NCBI RefSeq assembly: GCF_001625325.1
Contig: NZ_JRQQ01000005.1
Location: 124,001-188,000, forward strand
DNA length: 64,000 nucleotides
DNA from: Croceicoccus estronivorus
Lineage (GTDB): Bacteria > Pseudomonadota > Alphaproteobacteria > Sphingomonadales > Sphingomonadaceae
Direction of reading: 5' to 3'
Every line of letters starts with the position of its first letter. Within the stretch, counting starts at the first letter, position 1. Under the pieces are notes generated by a model. The model searched no databases and had not been told where the DNA came from. It worked only from the letters and a program-made list of their open reading frames with translations. The translations under genes were made by a program, and so were the position numbers. Positions 57,152 through 64,000 of the stretch are shown here, piece by piece.

Positions 57152-57625
57152 ATGGCAGCCGACGCGACAGATTACAGTTTCGACGACCTCGACATGCGGA
57201 TTGTCGACATGCTCAAGGAGAATGGCCGGGCCACCAACCGGGACATTGCCAAGGCATTGAACGTGACGCGCACCACAGTCGCCACCCGCATTGCACGGAT
57301 GACGGAAAGCGGCGGCCTGCGGATTGTCGCCGCTGCCGATTTCGCCTCCTACGGCTACGATGTCCTGCTGGCGATTGCCGTCTCTGTGGAAGGGCGGGAG
57401 CCCGAGGATGTGGCGGAAGATCTGGCCCGTTTGCCCGAAGTATTCGCCGTCCATCTCGTCACGGGTCCTCGCCCGCTGGAAATACTGCTGGCCGCACACG
57501 ACGTGCACGAATTGTCCGGCGGCGTGATCGAAGGCATATCGAACATCGATGGCATCCGCGACATCGATGTAGGCGTGGTGACCGACATCACGAAATACCA
57601 GTTCGATGTCGGCATATCCCGGTGA
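57152..57625 (+). CDS. Lrp/AsnC-family transcriptional regulator (first of a pair)
   Basis: 157 residues. N-terminal helix-turn-helix about residues 10-60 (DDLDMRIVDMLKENGRATNRDIAKALNVTRTTVATRIARM), then a RAM-type ligand-binding domain with DVLLAIAVSV and LLAAHDVHELSGGV. The start ATG 57152 lies nine bases after AGGAGG. The stop overlaps the second regulator's GTG (GTGA). Lrp proteins usually sense amino acids or related small metabolites and form octamers. Its location beside SDR genes suggests control of this catabolic block, probably through the inverted-repeat site at 57034-57064. Confidence 0.88.
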   Translation: MAADATDYSFDDLDMRIVDMLKENGRATNRDIAKALNVTRTTVATRIARMTESGGLRIVAAADFASYGYDVLLAIAVSVEGREPEDVAEDLARLPEVFAVHLVTGPRPLEILLAAHDVHELSGGVIEGISNIDGIRDIDVGVVTDITKYQFDVGISR

Positions 57626-58089
57626 CCGATTTCGAGCTCGACGAACTGGATCGCCGGATTCTGGATGAACTGGGCCAGGACGCCCGACTCAGCAACCGCT
57701 CGATCGCCCAGCGACTAGGCCTTGTCGAAGGCACCATTCGCGCACGTATCCGCCGGATGCAGCAGCGGGACGTACTGCGCTTCACAGCCATCACTGACAA
57801 CCGTCAGCATGGCCGCCCGCGCATGTGCTTCATCGGCATCCACACCACGACTTCCACTGTCCGCACGATCGCGCGTGCACTTGCCGCCATTCCTGAAATG
57901 CGCAGCGTGATCGTCACTCTCGGCCGCTTCAATCTTCTCGCAATCGGTCTGTTCACCGACCTCGATGCGATGATGCAGGTGATCGATCAGCAGATCACCT
58001 CGCTCGAAGGGGTGCTGAAAGTCGAAACTTCGGTTGTGATCAAATCGATCAAGTACAACGAACGCATGGCCAAACTGAGTGTGCGCTAG
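57622..58089 (+). CDS. Lrp/AsnC-family transcriptional regulator (second of a pair)
   Basis: 155 residues from GTG 57622, overlapping the first regulator's stop (GTGA). N-terminal helix-turn-helix FELDELDRRILDELGQDARLSNRSIAQRLGLVEGTIRARIRRM, followed by a RAM domain with MCFIGIHTTTSTVRTIARAL and GRFNLLAIGLFTDLDAMMQVI. It is clearly a homologue of the upstream regulator, but the two sequences have diverged strongly. Coupled translation would give equal amounts, so a mixed oligomer of the two is possible. It is followed within 15 bases by the convergent SDR gene. Confidence 0.88.
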   Translation: MTDFELDELDRRILDELGQDARLSNRSIAQRLGLVEGTIRARIRRMQQRDVLRFTAITDNRQHGRPRMCFIGIHTTTSTVRTIARALAAIPEMRSVIVTLGRFNLLAIGLFTDLDAMMQVIDQQITSLEGVLKVETSVVIKSIKYNERMAKLSVR

Positions 58090-58103
58090 CGTCCACCGAT
58101 CCG

Positions 58104-58907
58104 CTAGTGTCCCCCGTCGACGAGAATATCGATCGCGTTGACCATGCCCGCCCGCGGGTCCGCCAGGAACGCAACCGCGTGCGCAATATCCGCCGGTTGG
58201 CCCACACGGCCCACAAAATTATGGCCCATGAGTTCGTCTGACTTCGCATCGAATTCGGCGGCATTCCCGTCCCAACCTTGCTGCGAAAGCATCCAGCGAA
58301 TCCATTCGTCGGTGTTGGTCGAATGCGTCAGGCCCGGGCTGACACTGTTAGCAGTGATGCCGGTACCGGCCAGCGCCTTGGCCAGGCTCCGCGTAAGCGC
58401 CCGAATCGCCGCCTTGGCCGACTGATAATCGGGGATCGTGGGCATTGGCGTATCGACGGACTGGCTGGACAACTGAATCAGTCGCCCCCAACCGCGCTCG
58501 CGCATGCCCGGAACGGCCAAGCGTATCATCCGGACCATCGAAGCCACATTGGAATTGTAGGTCGCCACCCATTCTTCCGGCGAGACATCCAGCCACTCCG
58601 ATGTTCCATTGCCGGCCGATTCACCGCCTGCATTGTTCACCAGGATATCTATGCCGCCCATTGCGGCGAGCACATCCTTCCCAACAGCCTGCGCACCCTC
58701 GTTCGTCGAGAGATCGCCTGCAACGGCATGCACCGTGCCACCCGTCGCAGCAGCCACCCGGTCGCGCGCTGCGGCAAGCCGCTCCATATTTCGCCCGTGC
58801 AGGCACACTTGCGCCCCGTCTTCCGCCAGACGCAGGGCAATCCCCTCACCCAGTCCCGCGCTCGAACCCGTAACCAGCGCGGTCTTCCCGGTCAGGACCC
58901 CGCTCAC
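58104..58907 (-). CDS. Short-chain dehydrogenase/reductase
   Basis: 267 residues from GTG 58907, nine bases after GGAGG and overlapping the stop of a 25-codon upstream ORF (GTGA). Glycine motif TGSSAGLG, NNAGG and the complete catalytic set Ser-YQSAK; C-terminal VDGGH. It would be NAD(P)H-dependent on a hydroxy/keto substrate. Belongs to the same block as the Lrp pair, TonB receptor and DUF1214 protein. The exact substrate cannot be read from sequence. Confidence 0.87.
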   Translation of the reverse strand: MSGVLTGKTALVTGSSAGLGEGIALRLAEDGAQVCLHGRNMERLAAARDRVAAATGGTVHAVAGDLSTNEGAQAVGKDVLAAMGGIDILVNNAGGESAGNGTSEWLDVSPEEWVATYNSNVASMVRMIRLAVPGMRERGWGRLIQLSSQSVDTPMPTIPDYQSAKAAIRALTRSLAKALAGTGITANSVSPGLTHSTNTDEWIRWMLSQQGWDGNAAEFDAKSDELMGHNFVGRVGQPADIAHAVAFLADPRAGMVNAIDILVDGGH

Positions 58908-58981
58908 GCCGCTGATCCTCCGGCAAGGACCGTATCGTCGATTGCGGCGTCTACAGCCTGCACCAAGCCTGTCTCGATCAT
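58904..58981 (-). CDS. 25-residue upstream ORF coupled to the SDR gene
   Basis: ATG 58981 to TGA 58904, with GGGAG five bases upstream of the ATG. The peptide begins MIETGLVQAVDAAIDDTV and ends LAGGSAA. The stop codon overlaps the SDR GTG, so a ribosome finishing it could start the SDR. It looks translated, but I do not recognise the peptide and it could be a coupling device with no function as a protein. Confidence 0.45.
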   Translation of the reverse strand: MIETGLVQAVDAAIDDTVLAGGSAA

Positions 58982-59354
58982 GCTCTCTCCCTGATGGCAC
59001 TATGCGATGGACGATTGCGGTCTAACTTACGCAAATACGCATCATTTTTCAGTTGGCCGAAGAGTTGCAGATCAAAACTCCGATATCAACACGCATTTTC
59101 TTGACAGAGACGCGCTGGCCTTCAAGGATACGGGAAGATCGCAGGAGCGCGACGAAATGGGAGAGGCGTAATCATGGCAGCTTTCAGTGACGGCGCAGGC
59201 GATTTTTCCATGCGCCGCCATCCCGGAAGCAGGAGCTGCAAGATATTCCACCCCCGACATCATGACGCAGCACGCGGTCGATAGGCCCGATCCTCGACCG
59301 TTTGCCGCCGGACAACCGATTTACACGAGAAACTGAGATTGAGAGGAATCCACC
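58982..59354. other. Divergent intergenic region between two SDR operons
   Basis: 373 bases. It contains the ATACGCAT-type site at 59027-59042, a consensus -35 TTGACA at 59101-59106 with GGATAC about 19 bases later as a poor -10, and GAGAGG before the ATG at 59355. A 36-codon frame (59174-59284) follows GGGAGAGG, but its sequence is not convincing. I see no other gene here. Confidence 0.5.
59027..59042. promoter_or_regulatory. Second copy of the ATACGCAT-type operator candidate
   Basis: TTACGCAAATACGCAT shares the ten-base core AAATACGCAT with the reverse complement of the site at 57034-57048. It lies between the coupled ORF/SDR pair (minus strand) and the SDR gene at 59355 (plus strand). 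It is a likely binding site of the Lrp regulators, which would thus control both flanks. Confidence 0.5.
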
Positions 59355-60134
59355 ATGCTGCTTAAAGACAAAGTCATCGTCATCAGCGGAGTCGGCCCCG
59401 GGATGGGTCAGTCTCTTGCCCGGCTCGCCGCGCAGGAAGGCGCCAAGGTAGGCCTAGGCGCCCGCAACAAGGAATTTATTGATTCGGTCGCGGCGGATAT
59501 CGTCGCCAATGGCGGGGAAGCAGTGGCGGTTCCCACCGACGTTACCAGCGTCGATCAGTGCCGCGCATTGGCAGAGGCCACTGAAAAGGCGTTCGGCAAG
59601 ATTACCGGGCTGGTCAACAGCGCCTACATGCATGGCGAATGGAAGCCCACGGACGAAGCCAATCCGGACGAATTCGCTGCGGTGTTCGACGTGAACTGCG
59701 CCGGCGCGTTGCGCATGGCGCAGGCCTGCCTGCCTTCCATGAAGAGCAACGGCGAAGGCGCGATCATCAATGTTTCGACCATGTCGACCGTCAATCCCTT
59801 CCCCGGCGAAGGCGCCTATTCGGCCGGCAAGGGCGGCATGAATGCGCTGACCCGTCACATGGCCAAGGACTTCGGCCGCTTCAATATCCGCGTCAACACG
59901 ACCCGCATGGGCTGGATCGGTGGCGCACCGGTCTGGGGACATGTCGACCGTGAAGTCGCCGCCGGCCGTGATCGCGACGAAGTCGTGGGCGAAATCACGC
60001 AGCGCATTCCGCTGGGCATCATCCCGCCGGAAGAAGATTGCGCACGCGCCGTCCTGTTCTTCGTTTCCGACTATTCCAAAGTCGTGACCGGCGGCTCGCT
60101 GGACGTCAACGGCGGCCAGTACATGGCGCCGTAA
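59355..60134 (+). CDS. Short-chain dehydrogenase/reductase
   Basis: 259 residues from ATG 59355 after GAGAGG. Cofactor loop GVGPGMGQ, which departs a little from TGxxxGxG, then VNSAYMHGEW (NNAG position replaced by NSAY), and an intact YSAGK catalytic pair with Ser near residue 140. C-terminal VNGGQYM. Probably NAD(P)-dependent on a catabolic intermediate. It is followed after 23 bases by the DUF1214 gene, probably one transcript. Third SDR in the block. Confidence 0.85.
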   Translation: MLLKDKVIVISGVGPGMGQSLARLAAQEGAKVGLGARNKEFIDSVAADIVANGGEAVAVPTDVTSVDQCRALAEATEKAFGKITGLVNSAYMHGEWKPTDEANPDEFAAVFDVNCAGALRMAQACLPSMKSNGEGAIINVSTMSTVNPFPGEGAYSAGKGGMNALTRHMAKDFGRFNIRVNTTRMGWIGGAPVWGHVDREVAAGRDRDEVVGEITQRIPLGIIPPEEDCARAVLFFVSDYSKVVTGGSLDVNGGQYMAP

Positions 60135-60157
60135 GGCAGCCTTCAGGAGATATACCA

Positions 60158-61264
60158 ATGACCAAGACAGCAGCCGAAGAACGCATCGCCAAAGGCGAAA
60201 GCTGGAGCGAATTCTGCCGTCAGCTTGAAGCAGCCGGCAAGACAGTTCTCGAAGCAGACGTTGCGAATACCCCCCTCGACCAGGTCGAGGGGTACCGGTA
60301 TCTCAGCCGTCTGACACGCATTGCGCTCGACATGTTCGTGGAATGCGGTGACACCGACTTTCCGAGCTTCTACGCCGCATCCCACCCGACAGCGAAGATC
60401 GGCGCGGACAATCCCGATAATATCTACATGAACGCGTCGATCAGTGGCGAGCGCAGCTACCGCCTCAAGGGGAAGCGGGGCTCCGTGCCGATCCTCAGCT
60501 TTGGCACCAAGGCCAACCGCTACGCCATTGACGGGTCGATGGCATCCACCGGCGAACTCGATTCAGCCGATATGGAGTTCGGTCCCGACGGCAGCTTCGA
60601 AATCATCGTCAGCAAGGAAAAGGCGCCGGGCAACTGGCTTCCGATCGCGGAAGATTCCTCGATGATGCTGGTGCGGCAGACTTTCCTCGACCGAGCCAAC
60701 GAAGTGCCCGCTGAAGTTACGATCGAGGCAATCGACCCTCCGCGGGAGACTCCCGAACCGCTCAATGCCGAAAAGCTGGAGGAAGGCTTCAGTCGGGCCA
60801 TCGCATTCGTCGATGGGACGGCCAAGACCTTCCTCAACTGGACTGACATGCTGGTGCGTGAACAGTACAACAAACTGGAAACGGTCGATCAGTCCATGTT
60901 CTTCCGCGCAGGCGGCGATCCGACGATCTTCTATCTTCACGGTTACTGGAAGCTGGAGCCGGGCGAGGCACTGGTTATCGAAACCCCTGTCCCCGAGTGT
61001 ACATTCTGGAATTTCCAGGTGGACAACGTCTGGTTCGAATCGCTCGATTACCGCCATGCCAAAATTCACGTGAACGCTCATACGGGGAAGCTGAACCCGG
61101 ATGGCACACTGACGCTGGTGGTTTCCGATCGCGACCCGGGCCACGCCAACTGGCTCAACACTCTCGGCCATACCCAGGGCACGATGCTGCTGCGCTGGAC
61201 AGGCGCCAAGGATCACCCGGTACCGAAAGCCAGAGTCGTAAAGCTCGACGAACAGGGAATTTAA
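60158..61264 (+). CDS. DUF1214-domain protein
   Basis: 368 residues from ATG 60158, with AGGAG eight bases upstream. Typical DUF1214 landmarks in the C-terminal third: TFWNFQVDNVWFESLDYRHAKIHVN, TLVVSDRDPGHANWL and MLLRWTGAKDHPVPKARVV. DUF1214 proteins often sit with DUF1254 partners and with steroid or fatty-acid genes in actinobacteria and proteobacteria. They have no proven enzyme activity. Here there is no DUF1254 gene. No signal peptide, so cytosolic. It is probably part of the SDR transcript. Confidence 0.85.
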   Translation: MTKTAAEERIAKGESWSEFCRQLEAAGKTVLEADVANTPLDQVEGYRYLSRLTRIALDMFVECGDTDFPSFYAASHPTAKIGADNPDNIYMNASISGERSYRLKGKRGSVPILSFGTKANRYAIDGSMASTGELDSADMEFGPDGSFEIIVSKEKAPGNWLPIAEDSSMMLVRQTFLDRANEVPAEVTIEAIDPPRETPEPLNAEKLEEGFSRAIAFVDGTAKTFLNWTDMLVREQYNKLETVDQSMFFRAGGDPTIFYLHGYWKLEPGEALVIETPVPECTFWNFQVDNVWFESLDYRHAKIHVNAHTGKLNPDGTLTLVVSDRDPGHANWLNTLGHTQGTMLLRWTGAKDHPVPKARVVKLDEQGI

Positions 61265-61733
61265 AGGAGATTCGACACACTCTGCGGAAACCGAACCTGC
61301 GGTTTCTACCCGCAAGAAAGTGTCGCACGCCAATTCAGGCTTTGATCCGGGGGGCATCAGTGTCTCCCGGGCCAAGGTACTGGCGCGATAGGCCGGATGG
61401 GCTAAGGCAGATCGCCAGAAGTACTTCATGCCCGCGTGAGGGCTATGCCTCCGCTCCGATCTCCACCGATGGATCTCGCCCGTCTTGGGCGGAGGTGAGA
61501 ACGAGCACCTAAGCCGACAAAGCGCCTAGCCAGAGCGCCGCTGGTCGGATCCGCATCAGACACTGGGTTCAGAAGAACTGCAATTGGTCGAGCAGTCGAA
61601 GCTTTCCCTTCTTGAAACGCCCTTTGACGTACTCGGGTGGAAGGGAGGCACCGGCTTCAACAATAGTCCCGCAGCACGCACTCATGCGATACCCACCCGG
61701 CAATGGCGCGAATTCCTGAAATTTCACGGGAAA
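61265..61733. other. Gene-poor region between the DUF1214 gene and tRNA-Arg
   Basis: 469 bases with no clear gene on either strand. It contains a small inverted repeat (GAAACCG/CGGTTTC, 61287-61306) just after the DUF1214 stop, without a T run, and a 38-codon frame on the minus strand (61569-61685). The 3' end of tRNA-Arg points into it, a common place for integrated elements, and it could be decayed mobile DNA. I found no integrase or repeat that proves this. Confidence 0.5.
61569..61685 (-). CDS. 38-residue ORF, possible fragment
   Basis: ATG 61685 to TGA 61569. It begins [20 protein letters not shown] and ends with a basic segment [18 protein letters not shown]. The charge pattern and lack of low complexity look protein-like, but it has no good ribosome-binding site. 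It may be the tail of a broken gene. I do not recognise a family. Confidence 0.3.
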   Translation of the reverse strand: MSACCGTIVEAGASLPPEYVKGRFKKGKLRLLDQLQFF

Positions 61734-61810
<77 letters not shown>

Positions 61811-61921
61811 GTGGTCCGGGCAGTTAGCAGCGTGTGCGCGACCTTGCCAGTGCTTTTACACCCGTAGCGCTATCGGGGTGATTTTAGCGAATTGGCAACG
61901 ACGACTCGCTAACCTGATTAC

Positions 61922-62359
61922 ATGAATGCGATTGTGCCAGGCTTCCCTCCCGATCCTGCCATCCGAGGGCGGGCCCCGCTTCCATCTCTGTCTTTCGACG
62001 AGTTGAAAAACGCGGCGGTCCCGGCCATGGATGCCACATGGGCTGCGCTGCTGGACGCATCTATCGCCCTTGCGGCTCTGGCTGGCATCGAACCCGAACC
62101 GGTGCAGCCCGAAGAGCGTTATTTTCCGGCCATGATCCGGGCGATTGGCGGGTGGCGGGCCGAGATGGCGGAAAGCAACATCGCCGATCTCGCCGCGATT
62201 ATGGAGCCCGGCCTTGCCGCCTTGCTCACCGCCAAGGCTCGCGGCGCTAAAACAGGGCCGGCGGCGCAGTCGCTGTGGCAGGAATTTCAGGAAGCTCGCG
62301 CGGCACTTCTGGCCCTGATTCCCAACAACGACGTTGCAGGCAAGCGTCAAAGCGCCTGA
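61922..62359 (+). CDS. Conserved-looking protein of unknown function
   Basis: 145 residues. Mostly helical, alanine-rich, with LSFDELKNAAVPAMDATWAALLDASIALAALAG and PEERYFPAMIRAIGGWRAEMAES in the middle. The composition and codon use match real genes of this genome. I do not recognise a family or motif. It lies 87 bases before the mmcB gene's start but is separated from it by the mmcB promoter, so they are probably separate transcripts. No ribosome-binding site is obvious. Confidence 0.6.
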   Translation: MNAIVPGFPPDPAIRGRAPLPSLSFDELKNAAVPAMDATWAALLDASIALAALAGIEPEPVQPEERYFPAMIRAIGGWRAEMAESNIADLAAIMEPGLAALLTAKARGAKTGPAAQSLWQEFQEARAALLALIPNNDVAGKRQSA

Positions 62360-62410
62360 ACTCATTCATTGTCCGGTTACCCGGCACGAGCAGCATCGGC
62401 CGAAGGGTGC

Positions 62411-62439
62411 TTGACCAAGTTCCTGATATGTTCTCTTAT
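62411..62439 (+). promoter_or_regulatory. mmcB promoter with LexA (SOS) box filling the spacer
   Basis: -35 TTGACC (62411-62416), a 17-base spacer and -10 TCTTAT (62434-62439). The last 15 bases of the spacer are GTTCCTGATATGTTC (62419-62433), a perfect GTTC-N7-GTTC, the known LexA-binding direct repeat of alphaproteobacteria. LexA would block RNA polymerase directly. The predicted transcription start (about 62446) is one base before the mmcB ATG, so the mRNA is nearly leaderless. Confidence 0.85.
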
Positions 62440-62446
62440 CGGAACA

Positions 62447-62950
62447 ATGTCCGAATCATCCATAAAGCCCCCGACAGTGCCGCCGGAGGAGGAGCGTGAA
62501 GCCCTGTCGGTCGCCCGGGGAATCTGCCGCCTCTTCGCCCGAAACAATATCTGGTGCCTGCCGGAAATGCCCCTGCGCAACGGCAGACGGGCGGACCTGA
62601 TGGGAATCGATGAAAAGGGCAGAGTGGTTATCGTCGAAATCAAGGTCACCCGGGCCGATTTGCTGGGTGACGCCAAGTGGCCCGATTATCTCGAATATTG
62701 TGATCGTTTCTACTGGGGTTTGCCGCCTCATCTGGATCGCGCCTGCCTGGACCAGCCGGAATTTCGCCCGGAAAATTGCGGCGTGATAGTCGCCGATGGC
62801 TATGACGCCGAAATACTGCGTCCGGCGCCCTCGCTCGGCCTTGCTGCCGCACGGCGGAAGGTGGAAGTCGAACGCCTGGCCCGCGCAGCTTTGCGCCGCA
62901 CGATGATGGCCGCCGATCCGGGTTTTATGCTGCCTTCCGGCGGGGATTAG
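62447..62950 (+). CDS. mmcB: MmcB-family DNA repair protein (SOS regulon)
   Basis: 167 residues from ATG 62447, the start placed by the promoter and LexA box. Core motif EMPLRNGRRADLMGIDEKGRVVIVEIKVTRADLLGDAKWPDYLEYCDRFYWGLP, which has a nuclease-superfamily layout (E, then D, then E-x-K). MmcB was described in Caulobacter as an SOS-induced protein that protects against mitomycin C; it is thought to be a nuclease that works on crosslinks. A perfect GTTC-N7-GTTC box in its promoter supports SOS control here. Cytosolic. Confidence 0.92.
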   Translation: MSESSIKPPTVPPEEEREALSVARGICRLFARNNIWCLPEMPLRNGRRADLMGIDEKGRVVIVEIKVTRADLLGDAKWPDYLEYCDRFYWGLPPHLDRACLDQPEFRPENCGVIVADGYDAEILRPAPSLGLAAARRKVEVERLARAALRRTMMAADPGFMLPSGGD

Positions 62951-63051
62951 GTTCGTCAGCTACCGGCTGAACGTTTTGGCGCAACTTCACGATTAATTTA
63001 CCATGTCGCGCCAAAGTGGCCTCCAATGTCGCTCACGGGGGCTTTACCGCG

Positions 63052-64000
63052 ATGGATAGTTTGAGAGGAAACTTCGCCGAAGGCATCGACTTCGATACCG
63101 AAGCGCAGGAGTACGAATCGGCAGAAGACGACGCCGGCCACGAAGCGCCACCCGCCTCGATCGGGCAAGACGAGCGCCGGATGCAGGTGCGGGCCTACAA
63201 CCATTGGGCCGGATTGCTCGACGACCGCAATTTTCCGGGCATCGAGGATCTCGACCCTGAAACGCTCGGCGATTTCGGTCCCTACAGCGTATTGCTGGAC
63301 TTCACGTCCGGTATGGAAAACCCTGGCATCCCCTTCCTTGGCGAACAGCTGGCCCGGGAATGTGGTGCCGAGGGCGAGATTACGCAGCTCTCCGATGTTC
63401 CGGCGCGGTCGTTGTTGTCCCGCATAACCGATCATTACATGCAGATTCTGGCCAATCAGGCCCCCATTGGGTTCGAAGCCGAATTCGTCAACCAACGTGG
63501 CGTGACGATTCTCTACCGCGGCATCCTGCTGCCCTTTTCAACCGACAACGATACGATCGATTTCATTCTTGGCGTCATCAACTGGAAGGAATTGGCCGAT
63601 TCGTTCACAACGGACGAGTTGCTGCTGGAAATCGATCAGGCGCTTGACGACGAACCGGAAGAGATCCTGCCTCAGGTTGCGAAAGCCCCGCTGACCGACT
63701 GGGCAGATGGCCCCGCCGCCGAAGCGATCGACAGCGAAACAGAAGCGAATGGCATTCTCGACCTCGCCAATCCCATCGACGAGGCGGAACAGGAGGGGAC
63801 GGCATTGCCCGAGCCCGCTTTCGGTGCGGCCGATACCGTGGATGCCGATGACGGATTTGCCTCCCTTACCGATATGCTCGCCCCCAAAGGGCTGAGGAAT
63901 GAGGAGACGGGTGGCGAGCGGTTTGCCGCTTTTGCCGATCAGGCCGTGCCCGAAGACGATGCTGCGGAGGAGGATGAGGATGGCTATTTCGGTAGCGCCT
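63052..64000 (+). CDS. PAS-domain protein, N-terminal part (cut by window edge)
   Basis: 316 codons from ATG 63052 to the window end, no stop. After an acidic N-terminus (to about residue 42) there is a PAS_5-like domain: QVRAYNHWAGLLDDRNFPGIEDLDPETLGDFGPYSVLLDF, then ...ANQAPIGFEAEFVNQRGVTILYRGILLPFS..DTIDFILGVINWKE. The rest is an acidic, low-complexity stretch (EEDEDG and similar). PAS_5 proteins occur widely in alphaproteobacteria; the role is unknown and may be a polar or regulatory scaffold. The C-terminal part is outside. Confidence 0.8.
   Translation, partial: MDSLRGNFAEGIDFDTEAQEYESAEDDAGHEAPPASIGQDERRMQVRAYNHWAGLLDDRNFPGIEDLDPETLGDFGPYSVLLDFTSGMENPGIPFLGEQLARECGAEGEITQLSDVPARSLLSRITDHYMQILANQAPIGFEAEFVNQRGVTILYRGILLPFSTDNDTIDFILGVINWKELADSFTTDELLLEIDQALDDEPEEILPQVAKAPLTDWADGPAAEAIDSETEANGILDLANPIDEAEQEGTALPEPAFGAADTVDADDGFASLTDMLAPKGLRNEETGGERFAAFADQAVPEDDAAEEDEDGYFGSA

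Noticed and set aside
59174-59284. 36-codon ORF after GGGAGAGG in the SDR intergenic region
   Set aside because: The sequence (MAAFSDGAGDFSMRRHPGSR...) is not protein-like and it is not coupled to the next gene.

Overview
This window is GC-rich chromosomal DNA. It looks like an alphaproteobacterium of the order Sphingomonadales (Novosphingobium/Sphingobium-like). The reasons are the protein sequences throughout, a GTTC-N7-GTTC type SOS box, an MmcB repair protein, a large TonB-dependent receptor beside short-chain dehydrogenases, and frequent ATGA/GTGA gene overlaps. The genus is an inference. There is no rRNA, CRISPR array or intact insertion sequence. Two tRNA genes are present: Leu(TAA) and Arg(CCG).

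Layout. 1-8.5 kb: peroxiredoxin start, glnE, an M28 lipoprotein peptidase, agmatine deiminase, and thrS coupled to a YjaB-like acetyltransferase. thrS is preceded by a leaderless threonine-rich leader peptide and an attenuator-like set of pairings. 8.5-16 kb: a hydrolase/TPR/luciferase-like operon, a ferredoxin-reductase-like flavoprotein, queG, a NatAB-like ABC exporter and an exported MsrB. 16-23 kb: a glycan-type operon (UDP-galactopyranose-mutase-like flavoprotein, GtrA, GT-C-like protein), a tandem PilZ protein, an FAD-linked 2-hydroxyacid dehydrogenase, tRNA-Leu and ihfB. 23-33 kb: a POT peptide transporter, NnrU, zur-dxs, msrA with a tiny coupled ORF, and rpe-heparinase-purH.

33.9-44 kb holds the most suggestive cluster. 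It encodes a lipid-kinase-like protein, three nucleotidyltransferase-like proteins, a glutamine amidotransferase (AsnB type), a GMC oxidoreductase, a CDP-alcohol phosphotransferase with an extra N-terminal domain, a HIT protein and a flippase. I infer a pathway that builds and exports an amidated, CDP-alcohol-derived lipid or phosphodiester glycan. I do not recognise it as a described pathway.

44-51 kb: gloB, a LuxR-type regulator divergent from the sulfate-activation operon cysD-cysNC-cysQ, and a thiolase. A perfect 16-bp palindrome lies between regulator and operon. 51-61.3 kb: a PhoX-like Tat protein, then a catabolic-looking block (double-hotdog protein, TonB receptor, three SDRs, two fused-start Lrp/AsnC regulators, a DUF1214 protein) with shared ATGCGTATTT-type candidate operators. 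61.3-64 kb: a gene-poor stretch next to tRNA-Arg, a small conserved-looking protein, mmcB under a LexA box that fills its promoter spacer, and the start of a PAS-domain protein.
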